The notes: a model not told the origin generated them from the sequence alone. 64,000 nucleotides of DNA from an uncultured Hungatella sp. (GCA_949879795.1 CATLBR010000005.1:1-64000); one strand, 5' to 3'; positions 33,533-43,688 are shown, numbered from the stretch's first letter. Numbers and translations: made by a program.

Positions 33533-34456
33533 ATGTTAAAATACATAGCCAAACGGGTATTAGTGACCATTCCGGTGCTGATCGGTGTTGTATTTCTGAT
33601 TTTTGTCATGCTCAGTGTGGTTCCGGGAGACCCATTGACGGTTATGATGGGAGAGAAAATAAAAGTGGATGTTATTGAGCGCCTCAGTGAGACCATGCAT
33701 CTCAATGACCCGTGGTATATCCGGTTTGTGTGGTATCTGCGGGATGTTGTGCTTCACGGGGATTTCGGAATGTCCTACAAGTTGATGAGAAGCGTGTCGT
33801 CCCTTATCGCCAACGCGTTTCCCAAGACGCTGATGCTGGCTGTCACCGCGGCGGTTTTGTCCTGGATCGTGGGGATCCCGGCAGGCATCGTCTCGGCGGT
33901 TAGAAAAAATTCTCTGGTGGACCATCTTTTTATGGGCTTTGCCCTGTGCGGTGTGTCCATACCTGCATTCTCCGTGGGGATGCTGCTGCAGAACATATTT
34001 AACGGCATTCTCCCTGTGTCGGGTTTTGCCTCCCCCATACATCTCATCCTTCCCGCTATGGTGCTGGGGTGGAACGCGGCGGGAACCATCGCCAGACTCA
34101 CCAGGTCAAGCCTTCTGGAGGTGCTTGAGGACGACTATATCAGGACTGCCCGCGCCAAGGGCCTTGCCCCGCTGCCGGTGATCCTGGGGCACGCCCTGAA
34201 GAATTCTCTGCTTCCTGTCATCACCATGATGGCCATTCAGATTTCCAGCCTGCTGTCAGGGGCTGTGATCACGGAGACCCTGTTCAGCATTCCGGGTATC
34301 GGGCGCTTGACAGTGGACGCCATCAACGGCAGAGATATGCCTCTTCTCCAGGGGACGGTTATTTTCACCACCACGGTGATCATTGCAGGCAACCTGGTAG
34401 CGGATATTCTGTACAGCGTGGTTGACCCGAGAATACGTGTGGAGGGAGGAAAATAA
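33533..34456 (+). CDS. Peptide ABC transporter permease (DppB/OppB-type)
   Basis: A 307-aa inner-membrane permease with six predicted helices. RTARAKGL...HALKNSLLPV is the EAA loop that docks the ATPases. The N-terminal MLKYIAKRVLVTIPVL is typical of DppB. The ATG at 33533 is set by AAGGAGG; an earlier in-frame ATG at 33461 lacks a site and lies next to the terminator. Confidence 0.93.
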   Translation: MLKYIAKRVLVTIPVLIGVVFLIFVMLSVVPGDPLTVMMGEKIKVDVIERLSETMHLNDPWYIRFVWYLRDVVLHGDFGMSYKLMRSVSSLIANAFPKTLMLAVTAAVLSWIVGIPAGIVSAVRKNSLVDHLFMGFALCGVSIPAFSVGMLLQNIFNGILPVSGFASPIHLILPAMVLGWNAAGTIARLTRSSLLEVLEDDYIRTARAKGLAPLPVILGHALKNSLLPVITMMAIQISSLLSGAVITETLFSIPGIGRLTVDAINGRDMPLLQGTVIFTTTVIIAGNLVADILYSVVDPRIRVEGGK

Positions 34457-34457
34457 T

Positions 34458-35432
34458 ATGGCGACATTTGAACAGGCGGCGTCTCTTGCCGCCAGACTGG
34501 CCGTAGATTCGGTGAAAGAGCAGTTTTCCCCCCAGGAGCGTCTGGAGGCTGTACAGAAGATAGAAGAGGAAGAACTGCAGTACATGCCCATGCCTGACAC
34601 CATGAGGACAAAGATTCTTGGAATGTGCAGGGAAAATAAGGTGGCGGCTGTCAGCGCGGTGGTGCTGGCGGTGATGGCCCTGGTCATTATTTTTGCCGAC
34701 AAGCTGACTGTCTATGACCCCAACGCCATCAATCTGCTGGAGCGTCTTCAGCCTCCCAGCAAAGTTCACTGGTGCGGCACCGACGATCTGGGGAGGGATA
34801 TTTTCACCAGGATCCTCTATGGGGGAAGGGTGTCCCTTCTGGTAGGTGTGATCCCCACCACCATCTCTATGGTTATCGGAATCGTCCTGGGAATGGTGTC
34901 CGGTTACATCCGTCAGCTGGACGCGGTGATCATGCGTATGGCTGACATTGTGCTGGCATTTCCCTCCATTGTGCTGGCTATGGTGGTGATGTACACTCTG
35001 GGAGCCACCACCAGCAACATATTTATCGCTCTGTCCATGATCGGGTGGGCAGGGACAGCAAGAATCGTCCGCTCCCAGACCTTGTCTCTGCGGGAGCAGG
35101 AATTTGTGGAGGCGGCCAGAGGCATGGGTGTGAAAAAATGGACCATTATGTTCCGCCATATCCTCCCCAACTGTCTTCCTTCCCTCATCGTGCTGTTTAC
35201 ATTGAATATTCCGGATGCCATTTTGTCTGAGGCCAACTTGAGCTTCCTGGGGGTAGGCACCCAGCCTCCCGATTCCAGCTGGGGTCTGATGGTGTCCCAG
35301 GCCAGAACCTTTGCCGTATCAAGCCCGTGGATGCTGATTTTTCCAAGCCTGGCTATCCTGATCATGGTGCTGGCCCTGAATTTTCTGGGGGACGGACTTC
35401 GGGATGCCGTGGATCCTCACATGAAGAAATAG
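34458..35432 (+). CDS. Peptide ABC transporter permease (DppC/OppC-type)
   Basis: A 324-aa second permease. It has an unusually long cytoplasmic N-terminus (about 60 residues, charged) before the first helix. GTDDLGRDIFTRILYGGR is the DppC signature, and EAARGMGVKKWTIMFRHILPN is the EAA loop. Start set by GGGAGG, one base after the dppB-type stop codon. Confidence 0.93.
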   Translation: MATFEQAASLAARLAVDSVKEQFSPQERLEAVQKIEEEELQYMPMPDTMRTKILGMCRENKVAAVSAVVLAVMALVIIFADKLTVYDPNAINLLERLQPPSKVHWCGTDDLGRDIFTRILYGGRVSLLVGVIPTTISMVIGIVLGMVSGYIRQLDAVIMRMADIVLAFPSIVLAMVVMYTLGATTSNIFIALSMIGWAGTARIVRSQTLSLREQEFVEAARGMGVKKWTIMFRHILPNCLPSLIVLFTLNIPDAILSEANLSFLGVGTQPPDSSWGLMVSQARTFAVSSPWMLIFPSLAILIMVLALNFLGDGLRDAVDPHMKK

Positions 35433-35462
35433 CGCGGCCGCAGAGCAGAAAGGAATATGACG

Positions 35463-36464
35463 ATGGAAGAGAAATTACTTCAGATCCGGGATCTTCGCAC
35501 CACCTTCTACACGAGAGAAGGGCAGGTGCACGCGGTGGACGGAGTGAGTATTGATATAAACGCGGGGGAGAGCGTGGGGATCGTGGGAGAGTCCGGCTGT
35601 GGGAAAAGCATGACAGCCATGTCTGTCATGGGACTTTTGAAAAAACCGGGCAGGGTAGACGGCGGGCAGATTCTGTTTGACGAGAAAGATCTGGGAGTCA
35701 TGGCTCCCAGGGACAGGAGAAAGATTCTCGGCAACCAGATCTCCATGATCTTTCAGGAACCCATGACTTCTTTGAACCCGGTGATCACCGTGGGCAGGCA
35801 GGTGCGGGAAGCCCTTCTGCTTCACAACAAGGGCATGTCAAAGGAGGAGGCAAAGAAAAGGGTTGTTGAGGTCTTTGAACTGGTGGGCATCCCTGATGCC
35901 TCCAAGCGTTACGGCGAGTATCCCCATCAGCTGTCAGGCGGCCTCCGCCAGAGAGTGATGATCGCTATGGCCATGGCCTGCAACCCAAAACTTCTCATAG
36001 CCGACGAGCCTACCACGGCGCTGGATGTGACCATCGAGGCGCAGATTCTTCACCTGATGAAACAGCTTCAGGAAGAGAAGGGCACGGCGGTGATGATGAT
36101 CACCCACAATCTGGGGGTAGTGGCCCAGTTTTGCACCAGACTGTATGTCATGTACGCAGGAAAAGTCATGGAGAGCGGCACGGTGAAGGAGATATTTAAG
36201 AATGTGTGCCATCCCTACACCGACGGCCTTATGCGGTCCGTGCCGGATATGGAGTCCAGGGAGCGCCTTTACAATATAAGAGGTATGGTTCCAAACATGC
36301 TTCATCTCCCCCAGGGGTGCCGCTTCTGTCCCCGGTGCCAGCATTCTATGAAAAGATGTTTTGAGGAGGAGCCGGGGCTTTATGAGCCGTCTCCGGGACA
36401 TTTTGTAAGGTGCTTTTTATATGAAGATACATCTGCGTCACCAGAAAGAGAGGGTGAGACATGA
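35463..36464 (+). CDS. Peptide ABC transporter ATPase (DppD/OppD-type)
   Basis: A 333-aa nucleotide-binding subunit. Walker A GESGCGKS, signature LSGGLRQR, Walker [15 protein letters not shown]-terminal oligopeptide/dipeptide domain carries the Cys cluster [14 protein letters not shown], which may bind an iron-sulfur cluster as in DppD. The ATG at 35463 is 8 bases from AAAGGA; the ATG at 35457 is too close. Its stop overlaps the next start. Confidence 0.92.
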   Translation: MEEKLLQIRDLRTTFYTREGQVHAVDGVSIDINAGESVGIVGESGCGKSMTAMSVMGLLKKPGRVDGGQILFDEKDLGVMAPRDRRKILGNQISMIFQEPMTSLNPVITVGRQVREALLLHNKGMSKEEAKKRVVEVFELVGIPDASKRYGEYPHQLSGGLRQRVMIAMAMACNPKLLIADEPTTALDVTIEAQILHLMKQLQEEKGTAVMMITHNLGVVAQFCTRLYVMYAGKVMESGTVKEIFKNVCHPYTDGLMRSVPDMESRERLYNIRGMVPNMLHLPQGCRFCPRCQHSMKRCFEEEPGLYEPSPGHFVRCFLYEDTSASPEREGET

Positions 36465-37447
36465 GCGAGAGAGAAGTTCTTTTATTGACCCGGAGACTGA
36501 CAAAGGAGTACCGTCTGAAAAACAGCTTCGGCGTCAGCAAAAAGCAGGTGGTTCACGCGGTCAGCGGAGTGTCTCTGGAGATATATAAAGGGGAGACACT
36601 TAGCCTGGTGGGTGAGTCCGGCTGTGGAAAAAGCACTCTGGGCCGCATGCTGATGAGGCTGATCGAGCCCACGGACGGTCAGATTTTGTTTGAGGGAAAG
36701 GATATTACCATCTACTCGGAAAAACAGATGAATCAGGTGTATAAAAAGATACAGATGATTTTTCAGGATCCTTACGCCAGCCTGGATCCTCGCATGAAGG
36801 TGAGGGATCTCATCGCCGAGCCCCTGGTGACTCACAAGGTTTACCCCACAAAGGAGGCCACCGAGGAGCGTGTGAAGGAGCTGATGCATATGGTGGGAAT
36901 CCGGCCGGAGCTTATCGACCGCTACCCCCACCAGTTTTCAGGAGGCCAGAGGCAGAGAATCGGGATCGCCAGGGCCCTGGCCCTGAATCCTAAGCTGATT
37001 GTCTGTGACGAGCCGGTGTCGGCTCTGGACGTGTCCATTCAATCCCAGATTCTCAATCTTCTCAAAGATCTTCAGCAGGAGTTTGATCTGACATACCTGT
37101 TTATCTCCCATGATCTGGGAGTGGTCCACTATATCTCGGACCGTATCTGCGTCATGTTCCTGGGAAAAGTCTGCGAGATCGGGGAGACGGAGGAGATCTA
37201 TGACAGTCCCATGCATCCCTACACCAGATTCCTTCTCCAGGCGGTGCCCAGCATGGACCCGGAGAAGGTGCAGAAGAGGGAGCAGATTCTCGCAGGGGAG
37301 ATACCCAGCGCGGTGAATCCGCCGTCAGGCTGCAGGTTCCGCACCAGGTGCCCTTACGCGAAAACAGTCTGCGGGGAGAAGGAGCCGGAGCTTAAGGAGC
37401 TGGGAGACAGGAAGGTGGCATGCCATTTTCCTCTGACAGAGGGCTGA
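36461..37447 (+). CDS. Peptide ABC transporter ATPase (DppF/OppF-type)
   Basis: A 328-aa second nucleotide-binding subunit with Walker A GESGCGKS, signature FSGGQRQR, Walker [13 protein letters not shown], and C-terminal Cys pattern [18 protein letters not shown] overlap with the preceding ATPase gene indicates coupling. Last gene of the transporter operon. Confidence 0.92.
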   Translation: MSEREVLLLTRRLTKEYRLKNSFGVSKKQVVHAVSGVSLEIYKGETLSLVGESGCGKSTLGRMLMRLIEPTDGQILFEGKDITIYSEKQMNQVYKKIQMIFQDPYASLDPRMKVRDLIAEPLVTHKVYPTKEATEERVKELMHMVGIRPELIDRYPHQFSGGQRQRIGIARALALNPKLIVCDEPVSALDVSIQSQILNLLKDLQQEFDLTYLFISHDLGVVHYISDRICVMFLGKVCEIGETEEIYDSPMHPYTRFLLQAVPSMDPEKVQKREQILAGEIPSAVNPPSGCRFRTRCPYAKTVCGEKEPELKELGDRKVACHFPLTEG

Positions 37448-37472
37448 CGGCTGTCGCGGAGAAAAGAAAGGG

Positions 37473-37501
37473 TTGTGTATTTTCTGAAAATTTAGTATAA
37501 T
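37473..37501 (+). promoter_or_regulatory. Promoter of the PRTase-like gene
   Basis: TTGTGT (37473-37478), 17-base spacer, TATAAT (37496-37501). The spacer begins with the palindrome ATTTTC-T-GAAAAT (37479-37491). Confidence 0.6.
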
Positions 37502-37543
37502 ACAACCATCGAAACACCAATAAATTAAGGGGGTTTTTCCTGT

Positions 37544-38182
37544 ATGAAGACCAGAATCAAAAAGATAGGAACCGCCGGAACCACGGCACAGATGAGAGTT
37601 ATTCCCGGACATTTCGCGACCAACCACGCCCACATTAACTACTATCTGGATCTGACCATGCTCAAGAGCAGGACCAGCGAGGCCAGGGCGGTGGCAAAGG
37701 CTATGGCTCACCTGTACCTGTTTGACACCATTGTGGACACCATCGTGTGTATGGAGGGCATGGAGGTCATCGGCGCTTTTCTGTCGGATGAGCTTTCCAA
37801 GGGCGGTTTCATGTCCATGAATCAGCACAAGAGTATCTATGTGGTGCGGCCGGAGTTCAACAACAACAGCCAGATCATCTTCCGCGACAACCTGGTGCAT
37901 ATGATTGAGGACAAGCATGTGCTGGTGCTGGTGTCCTCCGCCACCACGGGACTGACTGTAAACAAGGTGATCGAGAGTATTCTGTACTACAACGGAATCA
38001 TGACAGGAGTGTCGGCCATCTTCGGCGCTGTAGATGAGGTGGACGGAGTTCCCATCAAGGCGGTTTTCGGGAAGAAAGATATTCCGGACTATGCTTCCTA
38101 CGATTACAGACACTGCCCCCTGTGCCAGCAGAAGCAGAAGCTGGATGCGCTGGTGAACGCCTTCGGGTACTCGGCTCTGTAG
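37544..38182 (+). CDS. Phosphoribosyltransferase-like protein (orotate PRTase-like)
   Basis: A 212-aa protein resembling type I phosphoribosyltransferases. VLVLVSSATTGLTVNKVIES is in the place of the PRPP-binding loop (consensus VDDVxTTGxT), but the two Asp are replaced by Ser/Ser. A CPLCQQKQKLDAL zinc-knuckle-like end follows. Loss of the acidic pair means catalysis on PRPP is uncertain; a regulatory role is possible. AAGGGGG precedes the ATG. It is monocistronic, between its own promoter and a terminator. Confidence 0.65.
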   Translation: MKTRIKKIGTAGTTAQMRVIPGHFATNHAHINYYLDLTMLKSRTSEARAVAKAMAHLYLFDTIVDTIVCMEGMEVIGAFLSDELSKGGFMSMNQHKSIYVVRPEFNNNSQIIFRDNLVHMIEDKHVLVLVSSATTGLTVNKVIESILYYNGIMTGVSAIFGAVDEVDGVPIKAVFGKKDIPDYASYDYRHCPLCQQKQKLDALVNAFGYSAL

Positions 38183-38209
38183 AATATCAGAATATGTCTG
38201 ATTTAAAAG

Positions 38210-38257
38210 GGAATCCTGCAAGATGCGTCAGAGACGTGTTTTGCAGGATTCCTTTTT
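38210..38257 (+). terminator. Terminator after the PRTase-like gene
   Basis: GGAATCCTGCAA (38210-38221) pairs with TTGCAGGATTCC (38241-38252), followed by TTTTT. Confidence 0.9.
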
Positions 38258-38292
38258 ATGTATTCAGAAGTTCACAAATACTTCACATTTTT

Positions 38293-38319
38293 TTGGCACT
38301 CAACCCTTGACAGTGCTAA
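38293..38319 (+). promoter_or_regulatory. CIRCE operator (HrcA site) before hsp20
   Basis: TTGGCACTC-N9-CAGTGCTAA matches the CIRCE consensus TTAGCACTC-N9-GAGTGCTAA with one mismatch in each arm and exact spacing. It overlaps the -35 box of the promoter TTGACA (38307-38312), 17-base spacer, TATAGT (38330-38335), so HrcA should repress the small heat-shock gene. Confidence 0.85.
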
Positions 38320-38397
38320 CAATATATGATATAGTACACATATAACAAATAAAACAAATGCCACAGAGCATTCTTTAAAGAAAAGGAGAGATGAGTT

Positions 38398-38832
38398 ATG
38401 TTGATGCCGAGTCTTTTTGGAGAAAATTTGTTTGATGATTTTATGGATGGTTTTCCTTTTGGGAACTACAGGAACACATCTTCTTTGGGAAATATGATGA
38501 AGACGGACATTCGGGACACGGCTCAGGGCTATGAACTGGATATCGAGATGCCGGGATTTAAGAAAGAGAACATCAAGGCAGAGCTGAAGGATGGTTATCT
38601 CACCATCGAAGCCCACACAGATGAAGACCGGGACGAGAAGGATGACAACGGCAGATATATCCGCAGAGAGAGATACTATGGTTCCTGCAAGAGAAGTTTT
38701 TATGTGGGGAAGGAAGTGACCCAGGAGGATATTCGCGCCAGATTTGACAACGGAATTCTGAAACTGACAGTTCCCAAGAAGGAGGCCCTTCCCAAGACGG
38801 AGGAGAACCGTTACATCTCTATCGAGGGATGA
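38398..38832 (+). CDS. Hsp20/alpha-crystallin small heat-shock protein
   Basis: A 144-aa ATP-independent holdase chaperone. The alpha-crystallin domain spans about 38-135 (TDIRDTAQGYELDIEMPGFKK), with the family's ARFDNGILKLTVPK near the end. AAAGGAG lies 9 bases before the ATG. It is controlled by the CIRCE element at 38293 and ends at a strong terminator. Confidence 0.95.
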   Translation: MLMPSLFGENLFDDFMDGFPFGNYRNTSSLGNMMKTDIRDTAQGYELDIEMPGFKKENIKAELKDGYLTIEAHTDEDRDEKDDNGRYIRRERYYGSCKRSFYVGKEVTQEDIRARFDNGILKLTVPKKEALPKTEENRYISIEG

Positions 38833-38880
38833 TGTTTGGCGCAATTCGTGGCTGCCTGCCGGTAAATAGATGGTCCTGAA

Positions 38881-38930
38881 CAGGGGCGGATGTGACGCAT
38901 GGTCGTCACATCCGCCCCTGAAACTTTTTG
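38881..38930. terminator. Strong (bidirectional) terminator after hsp20
   Basis: CAGGGGCGGATGTGACG (38881-38897) pairs with CGTCACATCCGCCCCTG (38904-38920), followed by AAACTTTTT. It lies between the convergent hsp20 and DUF1846 genes. Confidence 0.9.
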
Positions 38931-38991
38931 GCCCCATGTATAAATGGAACTATGTGAAAACAAGATTATTACAGCGATTGTTGGGTGCGGT

Positions 38992-40470
38992 CTAACGGTA
39001 TATTTTATTGTGCTCAAAGATGGGCTCGCTGGTGAGCTCCACGCCCAGGCGCTGGAAGGTGTGGATATCCACGTTGGACAGCATTACGGAGGTGTGGGCC
39101 TGGCAGCCTTTCAGCTTGGAAAGCTGGTCCAAGGCTTTCTGGGCGTTTACGTCGGTGGCGGCGCACATGGACAGAGCGATGAGCACCTCGTCGGTGTGGA
39201 GCCTGGGGTTCCTGCTGCCGAAGTAGTTGACCTTCAGCTTCTGGATGGGCTCTATGGCAGAAGGGGCGATAAGATGTATGTCGTCGGGAATATCGCCCAG
39301 GGCTTTCACGGCATTTAAGAGGAGAGCGGCGGAGGAACCTAGAAGGTCGCTGGTCCTTCCTGTGATGATCCGACCGTCCGGCAGCTCGATGGCAGCCGCG
39401 GGAGTCTTGCTCTTCTCCGCCTTCTCGTTGGCGGCCACGGCCACTTTCCGGTCCTGGGAGGTGATTCTGGACTGCTTCATGAGAAGTTCAATCTTGTACA
39501 CTTCTTCCTGGGAGCCGTCGCTTCTGGCCAGGCGGTTGAGAGCATGGTAGTAACGGCGGATGATCTCCTGGAGGGAGGCGTCCCGACAGGCTTCGTCGTC
39601 GGTGATGCAGCAGCCCACCATATTGACTCCCATGTCTGTGGGAGATTTGTATGGGCTGGAACCGTAGATGCCTTCGAAGATGGCGTTGAGGACAGGGAAT
39701 ATCTCTACATCCCGGTTGTAGTTGACCGCGGTCTCGCCGTAGGCATCCAGGTGGAAGGGGTCGATCATGTTCACATCGTTTAAGTCTGCCGTGGCGGCCT
39801 CATAGGCCAGGTTCACCGGATGTTTGAGAGGGAGATTCCAGATGGGAAATGTCTCGAATTTGGCATAGCCGGCTTTGATGCCCCGACGGTTCTCGTGGTA
39901 GAGCTGAGACAGGCATGTGGCCATCTTGCCGCTTCCCGGACCGGGGGCGGTGACGATGACCAGGGGCCTTGAGGTCTCTATGTAATCATTTTTTCCGAAG
40001 CCGTCTTCGCTCACGATGGTGCGGATGTTGTTGGGGTAGCCCTCGATGCGGTAGTGGCGGTACACCCGGATTCCCATGCGCTCCAGCTTTTCCTTGAAAA
40101 TGTTGGCGGCAGAGTGGCCGGTGTACTGAGTGATCACCACGCTCCCTACGTAAAGCCCCCGATCCTGAAAGGACTGGATGAGCCTGAGGACATCTACATC
40201 ATAGGTGATGCCCAGGTCATAGCGGATCTTGTTCTTCTCGATGTCGGCGGCGTTGATCGCGATGACGATCTCTGCCTGATCCGCCAGCTGCATCAGCATC
40301 TGCAGTTTGCTGTCCGGGGCAAAGCCGGGAAGTACCCGCGAGGCATGGTAGTCGTCAAACAGCTTGCCTCCGAATTCCAGATAGAGCTTGTTTCCGAACT
40401 GGCTGATCCGCTGCCGAATATGTTCGGACTGGGTGGTCTGGTATTTCTGATTATCAAATCCTGTTCTCAT
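38992..40470 (-). CDS. DUF1846 family protein
   Basis: A 492-aa cytoplasmic protein of the DUF1846 family, common in Clostridia and Streptococcus, structurally solved but without agreed function. TAPGPGSGKMATC (about 173-185) is a P-loop-like nucleotide-binding motif, and the N-terminal RTGFDNQKYQTTQSEHI is the family start. GGAAGGGAA precedes the ATG. Monocistronic on the minus strand. Confidence 0.93.
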   Translation of the reverse strand: MRTGFDNQKYQTTQSEHIRQRISQFGNKLYLEFGGKLFDDYHASRVLPGFAPDSKLQMLMQLADQAEIVIAINAADIEKNKIRYDLGITYDVDVLRLIQSFQDRGLYVGSVVITQYTGHSAANIFKEKLERMGIRVYRHYRIEGYPNNIRTIVSEDGFGKNDYIETSRPLVIVTAPGPGSGKMATCLSQLYHENRRGIKAGYAKFETFPIWNLPLKHPVNLAYEAATADLNDVNMIDPFHLDAYGETAVNYNRDVEIFPVLNAIFEGIYGSSPYKSPTDMGVNMVGCCITDDEACRDASLQEIIRRYYHALNRLARSDGSQEEVYKIELLMKQSRITSQDRKVAVAANEKAEKSKTPAAAIELPDGRIITGRTSDLLGSSAALLLNAVKALGDIPDDIHLIAPSAIEPIQKLKVNYFGSRNPRLHTDEVLIALSMCAATDVNAQKALDQLSKLKGCQAHTSVMLSNVDIHTFQRLGVELTSEPIFEHNKIYR

Positions 40471-40635
40471 AAAATAGGTTCCCTTCCGTGATCATGTTGG
40501 CTGGTTATTGTAGATGGCTGTCATCCATTATATAGAAAAACCCCGGTTTTGTAAAGAGATGTCAATTTTCTTTGGAGCCGGTTCTTGGCGGTTCAGAAAG
40601 TGCGGGCAGGTCAGAGCGGGAATTTGATAAAACGG

Positions 40636-40664
40636 TTGACAGAAATTTTTAAATGTGATAGATT
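40636..40664 (+). promoter_or_regulatory. leuS promoter
   Basis: TTGACA (40636-40641), 17-base spacer, TAGATT (40659-40664); transcription should begin near 40671, just before the T-box leader. Confidence 0.75.
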
Positions 40665-40674
40665 TAGTATCAGT

Positions 40675-40997
40675 TTAAATACCACGAAGAGGAAGAGTAG
40701 CAGGTCCAAACCGCACAGAGAGAAGCCGGATGGTGGGAGGCGGATGGGGAAGGCCTGTGAACTGGCCTTGGAGTAGCGCACCGAACCTGACGGCACCGGC
40801 CGGAGGAAGTAGACTGCCGCCGGTATCCCCCCGTTACAGGGAGCAGGAGTGTCTGTCTATGCCGGATCTGCCGGAGACGGCAGATACCCTCAGAGTGCAT
40901 GCATGGCATGAAGTAGAGTGGTACCACGCGGAAAACCGGAATCCTGAAGTACTGGGCCCGCGCCTCTATCAGAGATGATAGGGAGCGCGGTTTTTTT
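40675..40997 (+). ncRNA. T-box leader controlling leuS
   Basis: A tRNA-sensing riboswitch. Stem I features begin near 40685 (AAGAGGAAGAGTAGCAGG), with an AGAGAG bulge near 40717. The conserved T-box AGAGTGGTACCACGCGG lies at 40915-40931. The intrinsic terminator CCGCGC...GCGCGG plus T7 lies at 40958-40997. The likely specifier is CTG (40762-40764) after GTGAA, a leucine codon, consistent with the downstream gene. Uncharged tRNA-Leu would favour antitermination. Confidence 0.88.
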
Positions 40998-41165
40998 GTT
41001 CTATAAGGTGCAGCCTATAGGACAGAAAACACTCCGGGGAATGTGCATTGCGCGCATAGGGAAATGTTTGCTGCCGCAGCCGCGCTCCTGAGCGGGTGTG
41101 CGGCGAGAATCCCGGTCTGCACAAGATTTATGATAGCGAAATTGAAGAAGGAGGAATGATGACCT

Positions 41166-43577
41166 ATGGCATCGTACAACCACAGCGCCATTGAGAAAAA
41201 ATGGAGAGAAAACTGGGATAAAAATCCCATCAATGTCAACGACGGCAAAAAGCCAAAATACTACTGTCTGGATATGTTTCCGTACCCGTCAGGCAGCGGC
41301 CTTCATGTGGGACACTGGAGAGGATACGTGATCTCCGACGTGTGGAGCCGCTACCAGATCTTAAAGGGACACTATGTGATCCACCCCATGGGCTGGGACG
41401 CTTTCGGCCTTCCTGCCGAGAACTACGCCATCAAGATGGGAATCCACCCTGCTATCTCCACGGCCGAGAATGTGAAGAATATCAAGAGACAGATCAACCA
41501 GATTGCCTCCATCTACGACTGGGACATGGAAGTGAACACTACGGATCCGGAATTCTACAAGTGGACTCAGTGGATCTTCGTGCAGATGTTCAAAAAAGGT
41601 CTGGCCTACGAGAAGGAGTTCCCTATCAACTGGTGCCCTTCCTGCAAGACGGGTTTGGCTAACGAGGAGGTGGTCAACGGCTGCTGCGAGCGGTGCGGCG
41701 CCACGGTGACCAAGAAGAACCTTCGCCAGTGGATGCTGAAGATCACTGCCTATGCGGAGCGTCTGTTAAATGACCTGGACAAGCTGGACTGGCCGGAGAA
41801 GGTCAAGAAGATGCAGAGCGAGTGGATCGGCAAATCCTACGGCGCGGAGGTTGATTTCCAGGTAGAAGGAAAGGACGACAAGATCAAGGTGTACACCACC
41901 AGGCCTGACACCCTCTACGGCGCCACCTTCATGGTGCTGGCTCCGGAGCACGCCCTGGCCAAAGGGCTGGCTGTGGAGGAGACCAGAGAGGCGGTGGAGA
42001 AATACATCTTCGATTCTTCCATGCGCTCCAATGTGGACCGTATGCAGGACAAAGAGAAGACCGGCGTGTTTACGGGGAGCTATGCCATAAATCCCTTAAA
42101 CGGAGCCAAGGTGCCTATCTGGCTGTCAGACTACGTGCTGGCCGACTATGGAACCGGCGCCATCATGTGCGTTCCCGCCCACGACGACAGAGACTTTGAA
42201 TTCGCGAAGAAATTCAATCTTCCCGTTATCCAGGTTATCGCCAAGGACGGGAAGGAGATTGAGAATATGACCGAGGCCTACACGGAGGCCAGCGGCACCA
42301 TGATCAACTCGGGAGAGTGGAACGGCATGGAGTCGGCGGTGCTGAAGAAAGAGGCTCCCGCCATGATCGAAGCCAGGGGCCTGGGCAAGAAGACGGTGAA
42401 CTACAAGCTGAGAGACTGGGTGTTCTCCAGACAGCGGTACTGGGGCGAGCCCATCCCCATCGTCCACTGCCCCAAGTGCGGCAACGTGGCGGTTCCGGAG
42501 GAGGAACTGCCCTTAAAGCTCCCGGAGGTGGAGAGCTATCAGCCCACGGGCACCGGCGAGTCGCCTCTGGCGGCTATCGACGAGTGGGTGAACTGTACCT
42601 GCCCCAACTGCGGCGGTCCAGCCAAGAGGGAGACCAACACTATGCCCCAGTGGGCTGGTTCCTCCTGGTATTTCCTCCGGTATGTGGACAGCCACAACCA
42701 TGAGGAGCTGGTGTCCAGAGAGAAGGCAGACAAATATCTCCCGGTAGATATGTATATCGGCGGCGTTGAACATGCGGTTCTTCACCTTCTCTACTCCAGA
42801 TTTTACACCAAGTTCCTGTGCGACATCGGCGTCATCGATTTTGACGAGCCGTTTACCAAGCTGTTCAACCAGGGCATGATCACAGGAAAGAACGGTATCA
42901 AGATGAGCAAATCCAAGGGAAATGTGGTGTCCCCCGACGATCTGGTGAGGGACTACGGCTGTGATTCCCTGAGAATGTACGAACTGTTTGTGGGACCGCC
43001 GGAGCTGGACGCCGAGTGGGACGACAGAGGAATCGAGGGAGTCAGCCGGTTCCTCAACCGGTTCTGGAATCTGGTGACGGACAGCAAGGATAAGGACGTG
43101 AAGGCCACAAAAGAAATGCTGCGCCTCCGTCACAAGCTGATCTTCGACATCGAACAGAGGTTTAATCAGTTCAACCTGAACACGGTAATCTCCGGTTTCA
43201 TGGAGTACAATAACAAATTCATCGAGCTGTCCAAGAAGGAGGGAGGCATCGACAAGGAGACGCTGAGGACGTTTGTGGTTCTTCTGGCCCCCTTCGCCCC
43301 CCACATCGGAGAGGAACTATGGCAGCAGCTGGGCGGCACGGACAGCGTGTTCCACGCCGCATGGCCGGAGTGTGACACAGAGGCCATGAAGGACGACGAG
43401 ATCGAGATAGCCGTCCAGATCAACGGGAAGACAAAGGCAGTGATCAGCCTTTCGGCGGAGGTTTCCAAGGAGGAGGCCATCGCCGCGGGCAAGGAGGCCG
43501 TGGCTGGCAGGATCACAGGCAGCGTGGTGAAGGAGATCTACGTGCCGAAAAAGATTGTCAACCTGGTGGTGAAGTAG
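41166..43577 (+). CDS. leuS: Leucyl-tRNA synthetase
   Basis: Charges tRNA-Leu with leucine; cytoplasmic, class I. It is 803 aa. The HIGH-type motif is PYPSGSGLHVGHWRGY and the KMSKS motif is KMSKSKGN (about 575). A zinc-binding CPSC...CERCG module (about 159-180), the CP1 editing domain and the C-terminal anticodon-binding domain are all present. AAGGAGG precedes the ATG. It is under the T-box at 40675-40997. Confidence 0.98.
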   Translation: MASYNHSAIEKKWRENWDKNPINVNDGKKPKYYCLDMFPYPSGSGLHVGHWRGYVISDVWSRYQILKGHYVIHPMGWDAFGLPAENYAIKMGIHPAISTAENVKNIKRQINQIASIYDWDMEVNTTDPEFYKWTQWIFVQMFKKGLAYEKEFPINWCPSCKTGLANEEVVNGCCERCGATVTKKNLRQWMLKITAYAERLLNDLDKLDWPEKVKKMQSEWIGKSYGAEVDFQVEGKDDKIKVYTTRPDTLYGATFMVLAPEHALAKGLAVEETREAVEKYIFDSSMRSNVDRMQDKEKTGVFTGSYAINPLNGAKVPIWLSDYVLADYGTGAIMCVPAHDDRDFEFAKKFNLPVIQVIAKDGKEIENMTEAYTEASGTMINSGEWNGMESAVLKKEAPAMIEARGLGKKTVNYKLRDWVFSRQRYWGEPIPIVHCPKCGNVAVPEEELPLKLPEVESYQPTGTGESPLAAIDEWVNCTCPNCGGPAKRETNTMPQWAGSSWYFLRYVDSHNHEELVSREKADKYLPVDMYIGGVEHAVLHLLYSRFYTKFLCDIGVIDFDEPFTKLFNQGMITGKNGIKMSKSKGNVVSPDDLVRDYGCDSLRMYELFVGPPELDAEWDDRGIEGVSRFLNRFWNLVTDSKDKDVKATKEMLRLRHKLIFDIEQRFNQFNLNTVISGFMEYNNKFIELSKKEGGIDKETLRTFVVLLAPFAPHIGEELWQQLGGTDSVFHAAWPECDTEAMKDDEIEIAVQINGKTKAVISLSAEVSKEEAIAAGKEAVAGRITGSVVKEIYVPKKIVNLVVK

Positions 43578-43688
43578 GAAGATAAGATAGTCCTCCCTAA
43601 AATATGTATATTACAGAAAAGTCTGCCAAAAAGTTATTCTGTATTTGACAGTATAAGTGTTTTCCTGCAATGTCAGGGGACGTAAATG

